Origin: Lepidostoma basale
Lineage: Eukaryota; Arthropoda; Insecta; Trichoptera; Lepidostomatidae
Length of the DNA stretch: 64,000 nt
Assembly: GCA_022606425.2 (NCBI GenBank)
Contig: JAHDVF020000016.1
Span: 1,642,501-1,706,500, forward strand
Direction: 5' to 3'
Part shown: positions 1-10,187 of the stretch, piece by piece
Layout: each line of letters starts with the position of its first letter
Position numbering within the stretch: position 1 is the stretch's first letter
Notes under the pieces: model-generated
Seen by the model: only the letters and a program-made list of their open reading frames with translations
Told to the model about the DNA's origin: nothing
Databases searched by the model: none
Program-made: the position numbers and the translations under genes

Positions 1-47
1 TTCAGTCTTTCCGCCTCCCACTCCGAGTAGACCGTGTGATGGTTTAT

Positions 48-325
48 AGATAGATAGAAGTTTACCTACCAGCCGCCAGAACCAATCTGCCTCTGGTGAC
101 ACCGGTGGGAAGAGCAATGCGGTCTCCTCGGAGATCGACGTCTTTCATGTTAGTGAAAGTACGTTCAGGGGACAAATACTCTTGACTTTGGAAAGTATCT
201 TGTCTTCCTAATGTCGAACCATCACTAATGCGTTCCTGGTTAAAAATACCTGTACTCAATAGATGTTTTAAACATTTATGCTGTTTGTAATGTCTTTTGA
301 GTGAATAAACTGATTTGATTTGATT
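48..325 (+). mobile_element. Jockey-like element, 3' end
   Basis: Matches 58838-59110 in the opposite orientation (agtgaaagtacgttcagg, ttgtcttcctaatgtcgaac). It ends gaataaactgatttgatttg, a polyadenylation-like terminus. It covers the last codons and the 3' UTR of the family. Confidence 0.75.
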
Positions 326-760
326 ACTGTAATTAGGCTGGCCTCTCTTGGGAGGTCGACTCCCAGCTATCCCTCCATGTCTTTGGCGGTCTTCCGGGGG
401 TACGGTAGCCAGCAGGAATCTGATGCGCCACAGCGTGTGGGGTTCTGGATGAATCCATCCTCTGCACGTGCGCATTCCAGTATCTTCTGCGTCGTCTGCC
501 CCATTTCACGACATTTTCAACCTTGCAGATTTCGCGGATAGCCGGGTTCCTCAGTTCTCGTATACTTGTTCTTCCATAAATATGATCTCCTTAAGACAAC
601 CTGATACCGCCGAAGCTTTGTTAACTTGTCCTATTATTTCAGTGATAAGATCATTTTGACTGAGCAAATCCACTCCCAGATATCTAAACTTCCCAACCTG
701 TTCCAGCATTCTGTCATCTTCATTGTATAAATGTTTAATTTCAATACTATTCAAGAAACA
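320..760 (-). mobile_element. RTE-like fragment, second family
   Basis: The minus strand encodes MLEQVGKFRYLGVDLLSQNDLITEIIGQVNKA, then a deletion, RYWNAHVQRMD and PGRPPKTWRDSWE before aggccagcctaatta. This is an RT thumb plus C-terminal tail with an internal deletion. The related copy at 8050-8440 shares the same end. Confidence 0.7.
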
Positions 761-1312
761 ATAAATAAGAAAATTAGTTTGGTGACTGCATTAAACATTT
801 TTTACTTTGCTAGTATCCCCATTTTGCGAAAGGGTTAAACTTGCGACATAGCGAACATGTTCACAGAAAAGTCGTCTTCGTAAATGAAAAATATCGCGTC
901 CCGAAATTTCAAAATGTCATTGCAAGTTATTAAAGTATATCGTTATGCTAGTTAAAATTAAGTTTACCGTAAAAAGTTTAACATTCTCTAAATATTGAGG
1001 ACGTGAAAGAATTCGCTTTGCGATGTTTGTGTGACGTGGTATCCTCTTCGATCAACATAGCAGTCTTCGTATTGAGGGTAATTTTAGGCAACTTTTAGTT
1101 AGCTCTCTGACTATAACGATCACCGATAACCTCACCTAACAGGGAGAAGGCATGACATGGAAAATAGCTTTAAGATGGGATTAAAAAAAACTATTAATAT
1201 GTCTCTCTAATATTAACTTTTCGAAATTTGCAATCCACCTCATTGAAAAATATTATTTATTTAACAAAGATAAATATGAAAGTGTTTTATTATTACGTTA
1301 CTAGTTTACAAA
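760..1312. other. Unassigned AT-rich interval
   Basis: No coding, TIRs or tandem repeats recognised. A short attaagtttaccg-type sequence is unremarkable. Confidence 0.4.
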
Positions 1313-1762
1313 TATGTATGGATGCGAAACATAGAACTGGCAAAAGAAGGATGAAAGTAGAATAAATGCAGTAGAAATGATATCTCTTGAGAGACGAATG
1401 TGTGTAAAATCTGTACAAGATAGATTTTCGAATGGAAATGTAAGAAGGGAATTCAGTGCGAATGAAAGTATTATGAAAAAAATATTGAAAGGGTCATTAA
1501 GATGGTTTGGACACATGGAAAGAATTAATGAAGAAAGAACTGCAAAAAAAGTATATGTTATAGATGTAAACGGAACAAAAAATAGAGGAAGACCGAGGGA
1601 AATGTGACCCGATCAAATCTTAAATGTCGGCCACGTGAATAGTCGGAGAAATCGACGTGCGTGCATGACACAACATTTGAATATTGAGGAAGCGAGAACA
1701 GTATGTTCGGAAATAACAGTTTCGGCCTACCCCTTTGGAGAGACGACGTGATGGTTAGTTAG
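1313..1762 (+). mobile_element. Family A fragment
   Basis: Starts at MYGCET, has an in-frame TAG shortly after, then RINAVEMISLERRMCVKSVQDRFSN, GSLRWFGHMERINEE and NRGRPRE-stop. It runs to the 3' end gacgacgtgatggttagtt. Several stops show decay. Confidence 0.82.
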
Positions 1763-1865
1763 GTGTTGTTTTTATCCACGCTTATGATTAAAAAAATAAC
1801 ATGAAATATTGTTTCAATTTAAGAATTCAGGGATACAATTCAAAACAAGAAATCTAACATATTAT

Positions 1866-1960
1866 AATAATAATAATAATTAGGCTGATTTGCATAGCGC
1901 CGTTTTCGTGAATAGCTCACCTCAAGGGCGCTTTGACACTGTTTTTATGAACATTTTATT
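1866..1960 (-). mobile_element. CR1-like 3' end with (TAA)n
   Basis: taataataataataattagg followed by cgttttcgtgaatagctcac: reverse complement of the 40400-40445 terminus. Tail-only copy. Confidence 0.7.
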
Positions 1961-2570
1961 CTTTACTTAAATTTCCCAGTCATTTCCATAATTATATAAC
2001 TACCCCTTTCTCTAGACCAAACACCACCCCCTTTTGTTTAGTTTTTATGTAACGATTTCATATAATTTTTCGTTAAATAATGTACAATGAAGAAGGATGA
2101 GTGACATCCGAAACACCCGTTTGTGAAGAGTGTAATAAAGCGTTATGAAAATACGATGTTATTAAAAGATAAAATATGAAATTTTCTTTGCGAACTCTAC
2201 TATTTGCGTCTTAAACAATATTGGCCGCACGATTCCTTCTTAAAATAATATACATATACTCGTATATGCCTATATGAAAAATTACAAATTAATTCTGAAA
2301 CAAATAAAAATTCAAAATTTATTCCATTTTTACGGTTCACAATCAAGTTAGTTCCTTGTTTGATTCCGCCGAAAGCGCAGCGCCATCTTGTTCATATCTG
2401 ACAGTGTGCAATTAAATCATCGTTTTCTAAATCTGAATTTGAATTTCGAATGGAACCCTTTGGTGCGCGTTTCCCGCCCGGGGCAGCCGAAAGAACCGCT
2501 GCCAGGTGCGCAAGGTCTTTGGTTTTAGAGCTTCCGATATAATCTTCGCGTACGTTTAAAAAAAATATAT
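1960..2570. other. Unassigned interval
   Basis: AT-rich non-coding sequence with a slightly GC-richer stretch at 2440-2520 (gcgcgtttcccgcccgggg). No recognised element. Confidence 0.4.
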
Positions 2571-2920
2571 AAGAAGTAAATGCGATGCGAATGATAGTGT
2601 TATGAACAAAATAATGAAAGGATCATTAAGATGGGTTGGACACATTGAAATAATGAATGAAGAAAGAATGGTAAAAAAGTATATGTTGACGATGTAAATG
2701 GAACTAGAAATAGAGGAAGACCGAGGAAAACGTGGCATGATCAAATAAATCAAATATTAAAGGTCGGCCACGTGAGGAGTCAGAGAAATCGACGCGCGTG
2801 CGTGACACGATGTATGAATGTTGAGAAAACGAGAGAAATATGTCAGGAAAGAAAAGTGTGGCAGTCTATTATTTCTACCTACCCCTTCGGAGAGACGGCG
2901 TGTTGGTTAGTTAGTTAGTT
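2571..2920 (+). mobile_element. Family A fragment
   Basis: Covers the MNKIMKGSLRWVGHIE to 3'-end section with one frameshift in VKK(S)ICxR. It ends gtgttggttagttagttagtt. No RT core. Confidence 0.8.
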
Positions 2921-3027
2921 TATTTTTACATTATTGTTCAAGAGTTATCTAGATTTTTTTACATCCAATGCAATTAAGTTTTATTAATAACTAGGTATTT
3001 AAAAATAATTAATAACAATAATTACTT

Positions 3028-3264
3028 TGTACATAAGCAGCGTGAGTGGAAAAAGAAGCCGAGGACGACCGAGGAAAACATGGCATGACCAAATTAATCA
3101 ATTACTAAAAGGCGGCCACATTCGAAGTCGGAAGAATCGACGTGCGTGCATGGTACGATGTATGAATGTAGAGGAAGCCCGAGAGGTATGCCAGGACAGA
3201 GTGATCCATCCTCTCTGCCTACCCCTCCGGGGAAATGGCGTGATGGTTAGTAAGTTAGTTAGTT
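3028..3264 (+). mobile_element. Family A fragment (GGHIRSR subfamily)
   Basis: Encodes SSVSGKRSRGRPRKTWHDQIN, LLKGGHIRSRKNRRACMVRCMN and the tail cctccggggaaatggcgtgatgg, with an (AGTT)n-like end. It is followed directly by a hammerhead-like repeat at about 3270. Confidence 0.82.
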
Positions 3265-3279
3265 TTAATAACAGAGATT

Positions 3280-3330
3280 TTCATATCTTCAGAAGATGGC
3301 AGTGAGCTGCCGAAACCGGTCAAAGCCTTA
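3280..3330 (+). ncRNA. Hammerhead-like module, CCGG type
   Basis: CAGAAGA at 3290-3296 (second core base U to A), perfect stem II ggcag/ctgcc (3298-3302, 3307-3311, loop tgag), GAAA 3312-3315, CCGG 3316-3319, TC 3320-3321. Only a short stem I (tt/aa). No other copy of this stem II sequence is seen in the window. Confidence 0.6.
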
Positions 3331-3890
3331 AAATCAAGTGGAATATAACTAAATATACATTAAAAATGATTTTTTTATGAAATTATTTTTTGTACTACGT
3401 ATTTTTTGTTTTCGTTTCTCGATGGTTGCCGATGGACGTCGATGCGAGATTCCCGCCTAAATGGTCCTATCACAAAGTAATAAACCTTTTTTATTACGCA
3501 CCATGATTGAGTATCCCCCTGCGCAGCTGTGGCCAGTTTCCCGCCTAAACGTGTCGCGGCGCAGCAGATCGGCAAGCCGCCCCGGAAGCGGGTCGCGTGT
3601 GCACGCAGCCGCGGAAGTGCGTCATTTGCGCGCGAAAATTCATAACTTTTAAAGGATTTTAGAACGTTTTTCGGTCATCTGCTGCGGATACTGAAACGGT
3701 AGCACTTTTGTTTTGTTGCCTCTCTATTCGCCAGTGGTTTTCAACTTTTACGATCAATAAAAAAAAAACTACTAAACAATTTTTTACAAATGAAATTAAT
3801 GATTATATTGCTTGTCGTTGAAGATCAGATTACATTACTACGTTCATTATAGTAGTGTGTCTGAAAATCTTATTCTGTAATTTCAATTGT

Positions 3891-4325
3891 AAACTAACTA
3901 ACTAACTAACCATCACGCCGTTTCCCCGGAGGTGTAGGTAGAGAAGATGGATCGCCACATTGTTCTATCCTGGCATAATTCTCGCGCCCCTTCTACATTC
4001 ACACATCGTGACATGCACGCTCGTCGATTGTTCCTACTTCGAAAATGGCCGCCTTTCAGTAATTGATTAATTCGGTTATGCCATGTCTTCCTTGGCCTTC
4101 CTCGACTTCTTTTCCCATTCGCACTACTTGCATATATCTTTTTAACCATTCTTTCCCCATCCATTCGTTCCATAATATGTCTAAACCATCTTAGTGACCC
4201 TTTCTTAATTTTGTTTATCACGCATTCATTCGTCTTACATTCATTTTTTACTTCATCATCAGATATTCTATCATACATTGTTTTTCCGCACATTCTTCTT
4301 AGTGACCTCATTTCTACGACATTTA
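3891..4325 (-). mobile_element. Family A fragment (GGHFRSR subfamily)
   Basis: The frame is open on the minus strand from MRSLRRMCGKTMYDRISDDE to about TYTSGETA at 3913. The tail is (AACT)n at 3891-3910. The GSLRWFRHIMERMD block has one extra residue. Confidence 0.85.
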
Positions 4326-4454
4326 AAGAATGTTTAAAAAAATCATTAGCATTACAGATATAACATATTCCAATTCGTTTATAGAGAATTAAAAATAAAC
4401 AATATTTATTGTTTCTAAAACAATGATGTAAAACTCCGTATGAAATAATTCATA

Positions 4455-4648
4455 TAAATAAAAACGTCATTCTTCTAGGAATTTTAGTAATTTTTTATTT
4501 ATGGAATGACATGTTGCTTTTCTGAGGCATTATCAACATGTTATAATGATACAAAACATTTAATAACGCCTTAGCAATACGGAAACACGCCATTCCAATA
4601 AAAGTATAGTAAAAAAAATATAGAACATTGACGTTTTCATTCATGTTA
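4455..4648. repeat. Foldback CATG-family repeat
   Basis: Left arm aaaacgtcattcttctagg ... ggaatgacatgttgc; right arm ggaaacacgccattcc ... tgacgttttcattcat. Imperfect inverse arms around a loop near 4540. Member of the most abundant repeat family in the window. Confidence 0.75.
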
Positions 4649-4917
4649 TTTATCAATAATATTTTTTAGCTGCCCTTTATTGTAAAACCTCTGCCTTTCA
4701 GTAAAAACATCTGACTTGTTAGAGCGGTATGCTTTGGCTCTTGTGTTTTTTTTGTGTCCAGCTTTCCGAGTTTTTATTCTCGCTATAGACATCGAACCCG
4801 CGATCCTCGTGCCGGCCAGTGATTGACGTGCTATATATCGAGTGTACATAGCAACGGCCACCTTAATCCCCCGAGTATAAACATACACACAGTTTCACTT
4901 AACTAACTTGTGTATGT

Positions 4918-4981
4918 CTTGTTATGCAATACCATAAAATTGAACTAAGTAAAGTTCAATTTTATGGTATTGCATAACAAG
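4918..4981. repeat. Perfect 29-bp inverted repeat (6-nt loop)
   Basis: Arms 4918-4946 and 4953-4981 are exact inverses (outer end cttgttatgcaatacc), loop aagtaa. It ends 6 bp before a truncated chimeric retroelement. It may be a junction product of insertion or an independent palindrome. Confidence 0.9.
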
Positions 4982-4987
4982 ATGCAT

Positions 4988-5153
4988 AACGGGAGATGCC
5001 TATTGGTGGCGATGAGGTTCGCAACCCATCACACCGCGTCTCCCGCGGGGCGAAAAGAGAAGGATGGAGTGCCGCATCAGTAAAAGTGTGACAGTCCATT
5101 CTTTATGCCTACCCTTTCGGGGAGACGGCGTGATGGTTAGTTAGTTAGTTAGT
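4988..5153 (+). mobile_element. Chimeric non-autonomous element, 5'-truncated copy
   Basis: Begins at cgggagatgcctattggtgg and runs to the ctttcggggagacggcgtg terminus with (AGTT)n. It abuts a perfect 29-bp palindrome at its 5' junction. Confidence 0.85.
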
Positions 5154-5169
5154 AAAGTTTTATTTATTG

Positions 5170-5830
5170 TTTCTCGAACAATGATGTAAAACTACATATT
5201 AAATATTTACTTGTTTTTAAGATTTGGACATATGGAACGAATGGACAAGATAAAAATGTATTTATTGTTTCTCGAACAATGGTGTAAAACTCCATATTAA
5301 ATAATTAATACGGATGAAAACGTCAGTTTTCTAGAAGTTTTATTATGTTTTATGGGAATGACATGTTTCGCCCTTCTAAAGCATTATCATACGCATAAGG
5401 AATGAATAAATCAGACGCCGCACCAGGGTTGCTGACGTCATGGACCGAGTTGCAAAATTGAAATGGCAATGGGCTGGACACTTGGCTAGACAGGGTGGCA
5501 ACAGATGGGCACTCAGGATACTCAGTTGGAGACCATGGGCAAATAGGCAAAGTGTCGGAAGGCCACCGATGAGATAGACCGATGATATTGTCAATAGGTT
5601 TGGAAAATCTTGGATACGAAGGAGTCAGGATAGAGACGAGTGGAGGAAATTGGAATAGGCCTATATCCAGCAGTGGAGGGAAGAAGGCTAGCAAAGAAGA
5701 ATAAGGCATTATCAAATGTTTATACATTTGTAAATATGTACAAATACATTTGATAATGCCTTAGAAGGGCGAAACATGTTCCCATAAAATATAATAAACC
5801 TTCTAGAAAACTGACGTTTTCATTCGTATT
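5170..5830. repeat. Foldback CATG-family repeat, loop occupied by an RTE fragment
   Basis: Left arm 5262-5389 (gtcagttttctagaagtttt ... gacatgtttcgcccttct); right arm 5706-5830 (ataatgccttagaagggcga, aacatgttcccataaaatat, gaaaactgacgttttcattc). Module: TTGATAA, stem gcctt/agggc, GAAACATGTT. An extra partial left arm lies at 5155-5215. Confidence 0.85.
5390..5705 (+). mobile_element. RTE-like C-terminal fragment inserted in a foldback repeat
   Basis: Plus-strand remnants IRRRTRVADVMDRVAKLKWQWAGHLARQ, SVGRPPMR-stop-TDDIV and DRDEWRKLE-stop-AYIQQW, ending gctagcaaagaagaataag. A 9-bp duplication gcattatca (5381-5389, 5706-5714) flanks it, placing the insertion in the loop of a foldback element. 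Close relative at 56190-56547. Confidence 0.85.
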
Positions 5831-5861
5831 TAGATGAATAGGGTTGGAATGTTTTATACAA

Positions 5862-5978
5862 CCAGTGTGAGTGGAAAGAGAAACCGCGAAAGAACCAAGG
5901 AAAGCATGGCATTACCAAATTAATCAAATACTGAAAGGCGGCCACATTTGATGTTGGAAAAATCGACGAGCATGCATG
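5862..5978 (+). mobile_element. Family A fragment, short
   Basis: A short internal piece matching SVSGKR..RPRKxWHxQINQxLKGGH, cut off after the RRACM region. No tail. Confidence 0.65.
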
Positions 5979-6224
5979 TTCTGTTTCTGAATTTTTTAGA
6001 TTTTGTACGAGATCCATTGAAAAAATAATACGTGTCATAAAATAGCTAAAGTGTCAATGATATGTCAAATATCTGCCAAAACCCTATCTTCTACATATTA
6101 AATCTCAATAACTCAGCAATTTTCTTTTGCATATGAAGCACTCCCTATGTGGTTAGACTTTTTGAAAATTCAAAACTTTGTATTTAACCACGGGTATGGT
6201 TATTATAATATATGCCAACTAGTT

Positions 6225-6370
6225 TCGCTTAAACTGCTTTTTCCGCTTTTGAGTTTATTTTTCTCGACATGTATCGAAGGCTTACAGGAGGTTCTATCGT
6301 TCTCACGATGATGAAGGTGTAAGCGTTCGAAACTTATCTAGAAAAATAAACTAAAAAAGTAATAATTGTC
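6225..6370. repeat. Foldback repeat of the GAAGG-stem hammerhead-like family
   Basis: Plus arm: ACGATGA (6305-6311), stem II gaagg..cgttc, GAAAC, TTATC. Minus arm: tctcgacatgtatcgaaggc. Outer arms gagtttatttttctcg / aaaataaact are inverse. Confidence 0.65.
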
Positions 6371-7224
6371 ATTTTGGAATTCCTCAGTGTTAACGCCTTA
6401 TGTTTAGAGAATCCATTGTTTTGGCGGAAACACTTCTATATTTCAACATTATTAACCCTTAACGTACCGTGTTCAAAACAAAACGCTCGCTCCCATGTGG
6501 TAAGTTCAGTTTACCGCTAACTTTATCTAAATATCAAGCATATGACTAGATGAATCAAAATTTAATTTATGTCATCTTGTAGGGAATTTCATTAGGAATA
6601 GATCGATATCTATAACATACATGGATTATTTGAAAAACATATCATTATTAATTTTTTTCTGGAACCATGCGATTTCTGATATGTAATGCGTCACAGCATA
6701 CGGACGACTGGACATCGGGTATAAACTTGTCTGCGCGCCGCGGCCGGCGGGGCGAGGATAAAGGCACCTAGGCAAAATGTATAGTACGTTCAAGACAACG
6801 AGTACGTATTAATATTTGTCCCTTTTGGTAAAGTGTTAATATTTTCACAGTTCTGATATTATTAAGTTAGTGCTGCGTTTTCATCCAGTCGGTATTATTA
6901 CGTACCTATTGAAAAGGTCAAAGATATAATTTATAATACGTTCAAAACAGCGAGTAAGTATTTGTCACTTTTGATAAAGTTGTAAATATTAGCAAAACAA
7001 ATTCTACCTTAACACGAATGAAGGTGAGGGCAGTCTTAGAATTTTTTTTTTTTGGGATGAAGGAAGTAATTTTTTGCTTTTTTTTTATTACGAAATATTG
7101 AGAACACTTCAATGGAGGATTACAATTTTTTTTATAATATTAGGGTCCATAGGTTTTAAGAAAATCAACTTTAAATTGGCAGTGGAAACTCAATTGACCA
7201 CATGGCAACGCGACGGTTAACTGT
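6371..7224. other. Unassigned interval
   Basis: AT-rich. It contains an internal near-duplication: atagtacgttcaagacaacgag at about 6780 and aatacgttcaaaacagcgag at about 6940, each followed by taagtatt-gtc. Nature unknown. Confidence 0.4.
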
Positions 7225-7400
7225 TAAAATAAAACTGTGTTATAAATATCACAATTGATTATATTTTGTCGCGACAGTTGTTTCGCTAACCGATGTTAGC
7301 TCAGTTGATTGTATACCTGACGATGCTAACATCGATTAGCGAAACAGCTGTCGCGATAAAATATAATCAATTGTGATATTTATAACAGAGTTTTTTTAAA
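7225..7400. repeat. Foldback repeat of the CAGCTG hammerhead family
   Basis: Two inverted arms meet at about 7303. The left (minus) arm has the same module with a 4-nt deletion between CTGA and stem II, so only the right arm keeps a complete core. Ends share taaaact(g/c)tgttataaat. Confidence 0.8.
7305..7370 (+). ncRNA. Hammerhead ribozyme candidate with long stem I
   Basis: Core CTGACGA 7317-7323. Stem II gctaa/ttagc (7325-7329, 7336-7340). GAAA 7341-7344. CAGCTG 7345-7350. TC 7351-7352. Stem I closes with C7316-G7353, has an asymmetric internal loop (7315 / 7354-7360), then 10 bp: 7305-7314 with 7361-7370, one G-U pair. Foldback partner at 7265-7302. Confidence 0.8.
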
Positions 7401-7469
7401 CAACCTTAAGTTCCTTCATTACTGATTTTTTTACATGACAGAGATTTACATTACTGATCATATTTGTAA

Positions 7470-7595
7470 ATAATTTTATAATTTAGAGGAAGGACCGGGT
7501 TGTCCGAAACATGTCTGATATTTAATTTAAAAAAAATTAAAGTTAGTGTTGTATACAAAGTATATAAAAAAGAAAAAGAAAAAATATAACCTTAA
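7470..7595 (+). repeat. Repeat of the CTGAGGA hammerhead family, core decayed
   Basis: TAGAGGA replaces CTGAGGA at 7484-7490. Stem II ggac/gtcc, GAAACATGTC (7505-7514) and the downstream gttagtgttgtatacaaag are conserved with 62440-62500 (inverse). Confidence 0.68.
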
Positions 7596-7599
7596 GTTC

Positions 7600-8049
7600 A
7601 TCTAAAACTCACATTAAGATTTGACTTTAAAAAATCACGTTACGGTAGTTTTAAGTATAGAGGAGATAATGCCATGTGTGCGTCCATTCAGACGAATAAC
7701 ACGCTTCCTTGGCATTCATACATCGTCTAATTAATAAGAAGCCGATATCGTTAACTAGTTTGGCACTCGATGTTGCTTTTTTTGTATCGTTAGCGAGATT
7801 TGTGGGCGATAAAACAATTAACACCAGAGGTCAGTGTGCGAGCAAAGAAGCATAGAAGTGCTGCCATAAAAGTAAAGCGACAATTATGTAATCAAATAAA
7901 TAAATTTATTACTGCTTACATAATGTTGTCAAACTCCATATTTAATATGTTGGTTTCAGAATCAGATTTCTTATATTTTTTTATTTTATAGACATAAAAC
8001 ATTTTATACTGTATTCTCTTCTTCTTCTTTTAAACCTTTGTTCTGTTCC
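7600..8049. other. Unassigned interval
   Basis: No feature recognised. A 63-codon plus-strand frame at 7800 has no family signature. Confidence 0.35.
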
Positions 8050-8440
8050 TATAATCAGGCTGGCCTCTCTTAGGAGGTCGACTCCAAGCTATCCTTCCAT
8101 CTCTTTGGTGGATTTCCGGGGGGACGTTAGCCGACAGAAATCTCTTGCGTCACAGCGTGTGGGATTCTGGTGGGATCCATTTTCTGCACGTGCGCATTCC
8201 AGTATCTTCTACGTTGTCTGCCCCCAACTTAAGACATCTTCCGCCTTGCAGATTTCGTGGATATCTGTGTTCCTCACCCTGTCTCGAAGAGTCTTTCCTG
8301 CGATCATCCTCAGCGTCCTCATCTCTGCCACCCGTACTTTAGCCTTCATTCTTGTGGAATCCGCTCTCGTCACAATGCTATATGTCAGTATAGGCCTTAC
8401 GCAGGTTTTGTATATTCTGACCTTTCAGACCTGAGACACG
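8050..8440 (-). mobile_element. RTE-like fragment, same family as 320-760
   Basis: The minus strand reads LRPILTYSIVTRADSTRMKAKVRVAEMRTLRMIAGKTLRDRVRN, then SWGQTT-stop..WNAHVQKMDPTRIPHAV and ends ctaagagaggccagcctga. Stops and a frameshift are present. Confidence 0.72.
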
Positions 8441-8515
8441 TTCAGAAATCGACGCGCGTGCATGATACGATGTATGAATGTTGAGGAACCGAGAGAAATA
8501 TGCCAGGAAAGAGAA
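8441..8515 (+). mobile_element. Family A fragment, very short
   Basis: About 75 bp encoding NRRACMIRCMNVEEPREICQER, then abruptly fused to a CR1-like 3' fragment. Confidence 0.7.
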
Positions 8516-8522
8516 TGGAATG

Positions 8523-8952
8523 GCTCCAAATTATATATCCGAACTCTGTATACTATGTATGACAGCCTAAATAAAAGGAAATCCACACTTCGCTCGGCGA
8601 ACTCCTCGGCAATTGTAAGATTAGTTGAGCCAAAGTGTTACCCTAGTACAAATTTCGAGGATCGAGCGTTTGCGGTAGCCGGTCCATCAGCTTGGAACAA
8701 TCTTCCTTCACACCTCAGATGCATAAATGATCCGACAGATTTCAGATCTAAGCTGAAAACCCATATTTTTCATATTTCATACCCAATTTAAAACTTGCAT
8801 ATTTTGTTCTATTATACTTTCTAATCGATCGCAAATATCAATCTGATGTAGCATTCACATTTAGATTTAAAACACGTCTTAATGCTCCCTTGTGGTGATC
8901 GCATCACAAAAACGGCGCTTTAAAAGTTAGCATATTATTATTATTATTATTA
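8523..8952 (+). mobile_element. CR1-like element, C-terminal end with (ATT)n tail
   Basis: The frame to 8791 reads YDSLNKRKSTLRSANSSAIVRLVEPKCYPSTNFEDRAFAVAGPSAWNNLPSHLRCINDPTDFRSKLKTHIF, the CR1/Jockey C-terminal 'FxxAGPxxWNxLPxxLR' domain. The UTR ends aaaaacggcgctttaaaag with (ATT)n. Confidence 0.82.
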
Positions 8953-9448
8953 GAACCAGAACCGAAAGCATCTTACAAAATTTAAATAGATAATTACAGC
9001 TAATTGCCAAATCTATCATATGTAACTGGGAAACTGTGATAAAACAACGTTTCCAAAAAGTTATTCAAATGTAATTTCATCTTTATTATTCATTCATTTG
9101 GGTCACAGTACTCCGATCTGTGAATTAAACTATTATCTTCTCTCCAAAGTCCCCCATACATCTTCATCTACCAATTGATTGGGATGATTCGACCGTTTTT
9201 AGTTCAATACTTGTTCCTGGTTGTCAGTCGGTAGACTTGACGATCCCAATACCATGTTTATTATTATACATTGTTTTTTTAATACGATTCAATACACCAC
9301 ATTATTATACGGTATGAAATTGTGTATGCACCGTGATGAACATCTCAACATATTTTTTATATCTTTTTAAACAAAGAAGAAATTTCTAGATCAGTGGTTC
9401 TCAAACTTTTTTCGCCACGTAACCCTTTTGAAAAACTAACTTACAAAC
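8953..9448. other. Unassigned interval
   Basis: AT-rich, nothing recognised. Confidence 0.35.
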
Positions 9449-9912
9449 TTACCATCATGCCGCCTTCCCGAAGGGGTAGGCAGAAATAATGGCCTGCCAC
9501 ACTTTTCCTTCCTCAACATTCATACATCGTGTCAGACCATGACTCCCACGTGGCCGAGATTCAATATTTGATTTATTCGACCGTGCCACGTTTTCCTCGT
9601 TATTCCTCTATTTCTAGTTCCATTTACATCGTTAACATATACTTTTTTACCATTCTTTCTTTCCATATGTCCAAACCATCTTAATGATCCTTTCATTGTT
9701 ATGTTTATAACACCATCATTCGCACCGCATTCACTTCTTATATTTTCATTCGACACTCTATCATACATAGAGTATCCACACATTCGTCTAAGAGATCTCA
9801 TTTCTACTGCATTTATTCTAATTTCATCCTTCTTTTGCCAGTTCCATGCTTCGCTTCCATACATAAGGGTCGGTAGAAGAACACCATTGTGCACTGCCAT
9901 TCTAGCTTTTTA
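9449..9912 (-). mobile_element. Family A fragment
   Basis: Minus-strand frame AVHNGVLLPTLMYGSEAWNWQ, MRSLRRMCGYSMYDRVSNEN, GSLRWFGHMERK and KTWHGRINQILNLGHV. It ends near the cttcccgaaggggtagg terminus with a lost tail. Moderately preserved. Confidence 0.83.
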
Positions 9913-9942
9913 CGTTTTTATAGACGTTCTACTGTATGGTCA

Positions 9943-10138
9943 TAAAATCATGAATGAAGAAAGAATGATAAAAAGTTTATATTAACGATGTTCACGGAAC
10001 TAGAAACAGAAGATGACCGAGGAAAACGTGGCACAATCAAATAAATCAAATCGACCACGTGAGGAGTCGGAGAAATCGACATACGTGTATGAAACAATGT
10101 GTGAATGTTGAGGAATCGAGAGAAGTATGTCAGGAAGT
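9943..10138 (+). mobile_element. Family A fragment
   Basis: A short decayed copy from MNEERMIKS to the VEESREVCQE region. An internal deletion removes part of the NVGHV block. Confidence 0.7.
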
Positions 10139-10187
10139 GTGTCGATTTTTCCGACATTAAGTAAACAAGTAGGTACTATGCAAACAA

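Noticed and set aside
62..475. 137-residue minus-strand frame
   Set aside because: It spans the junction of a Jockey 3' UTR and an RTE tail; no consistent domain, a chance read-through.
9925..9940. Second terminus matching the Tigger-like end at 20976
   Set aside because: gacgttctactgta is the inverse of the first 14 bases, but the following sequence does not continue the match; possibly chance.
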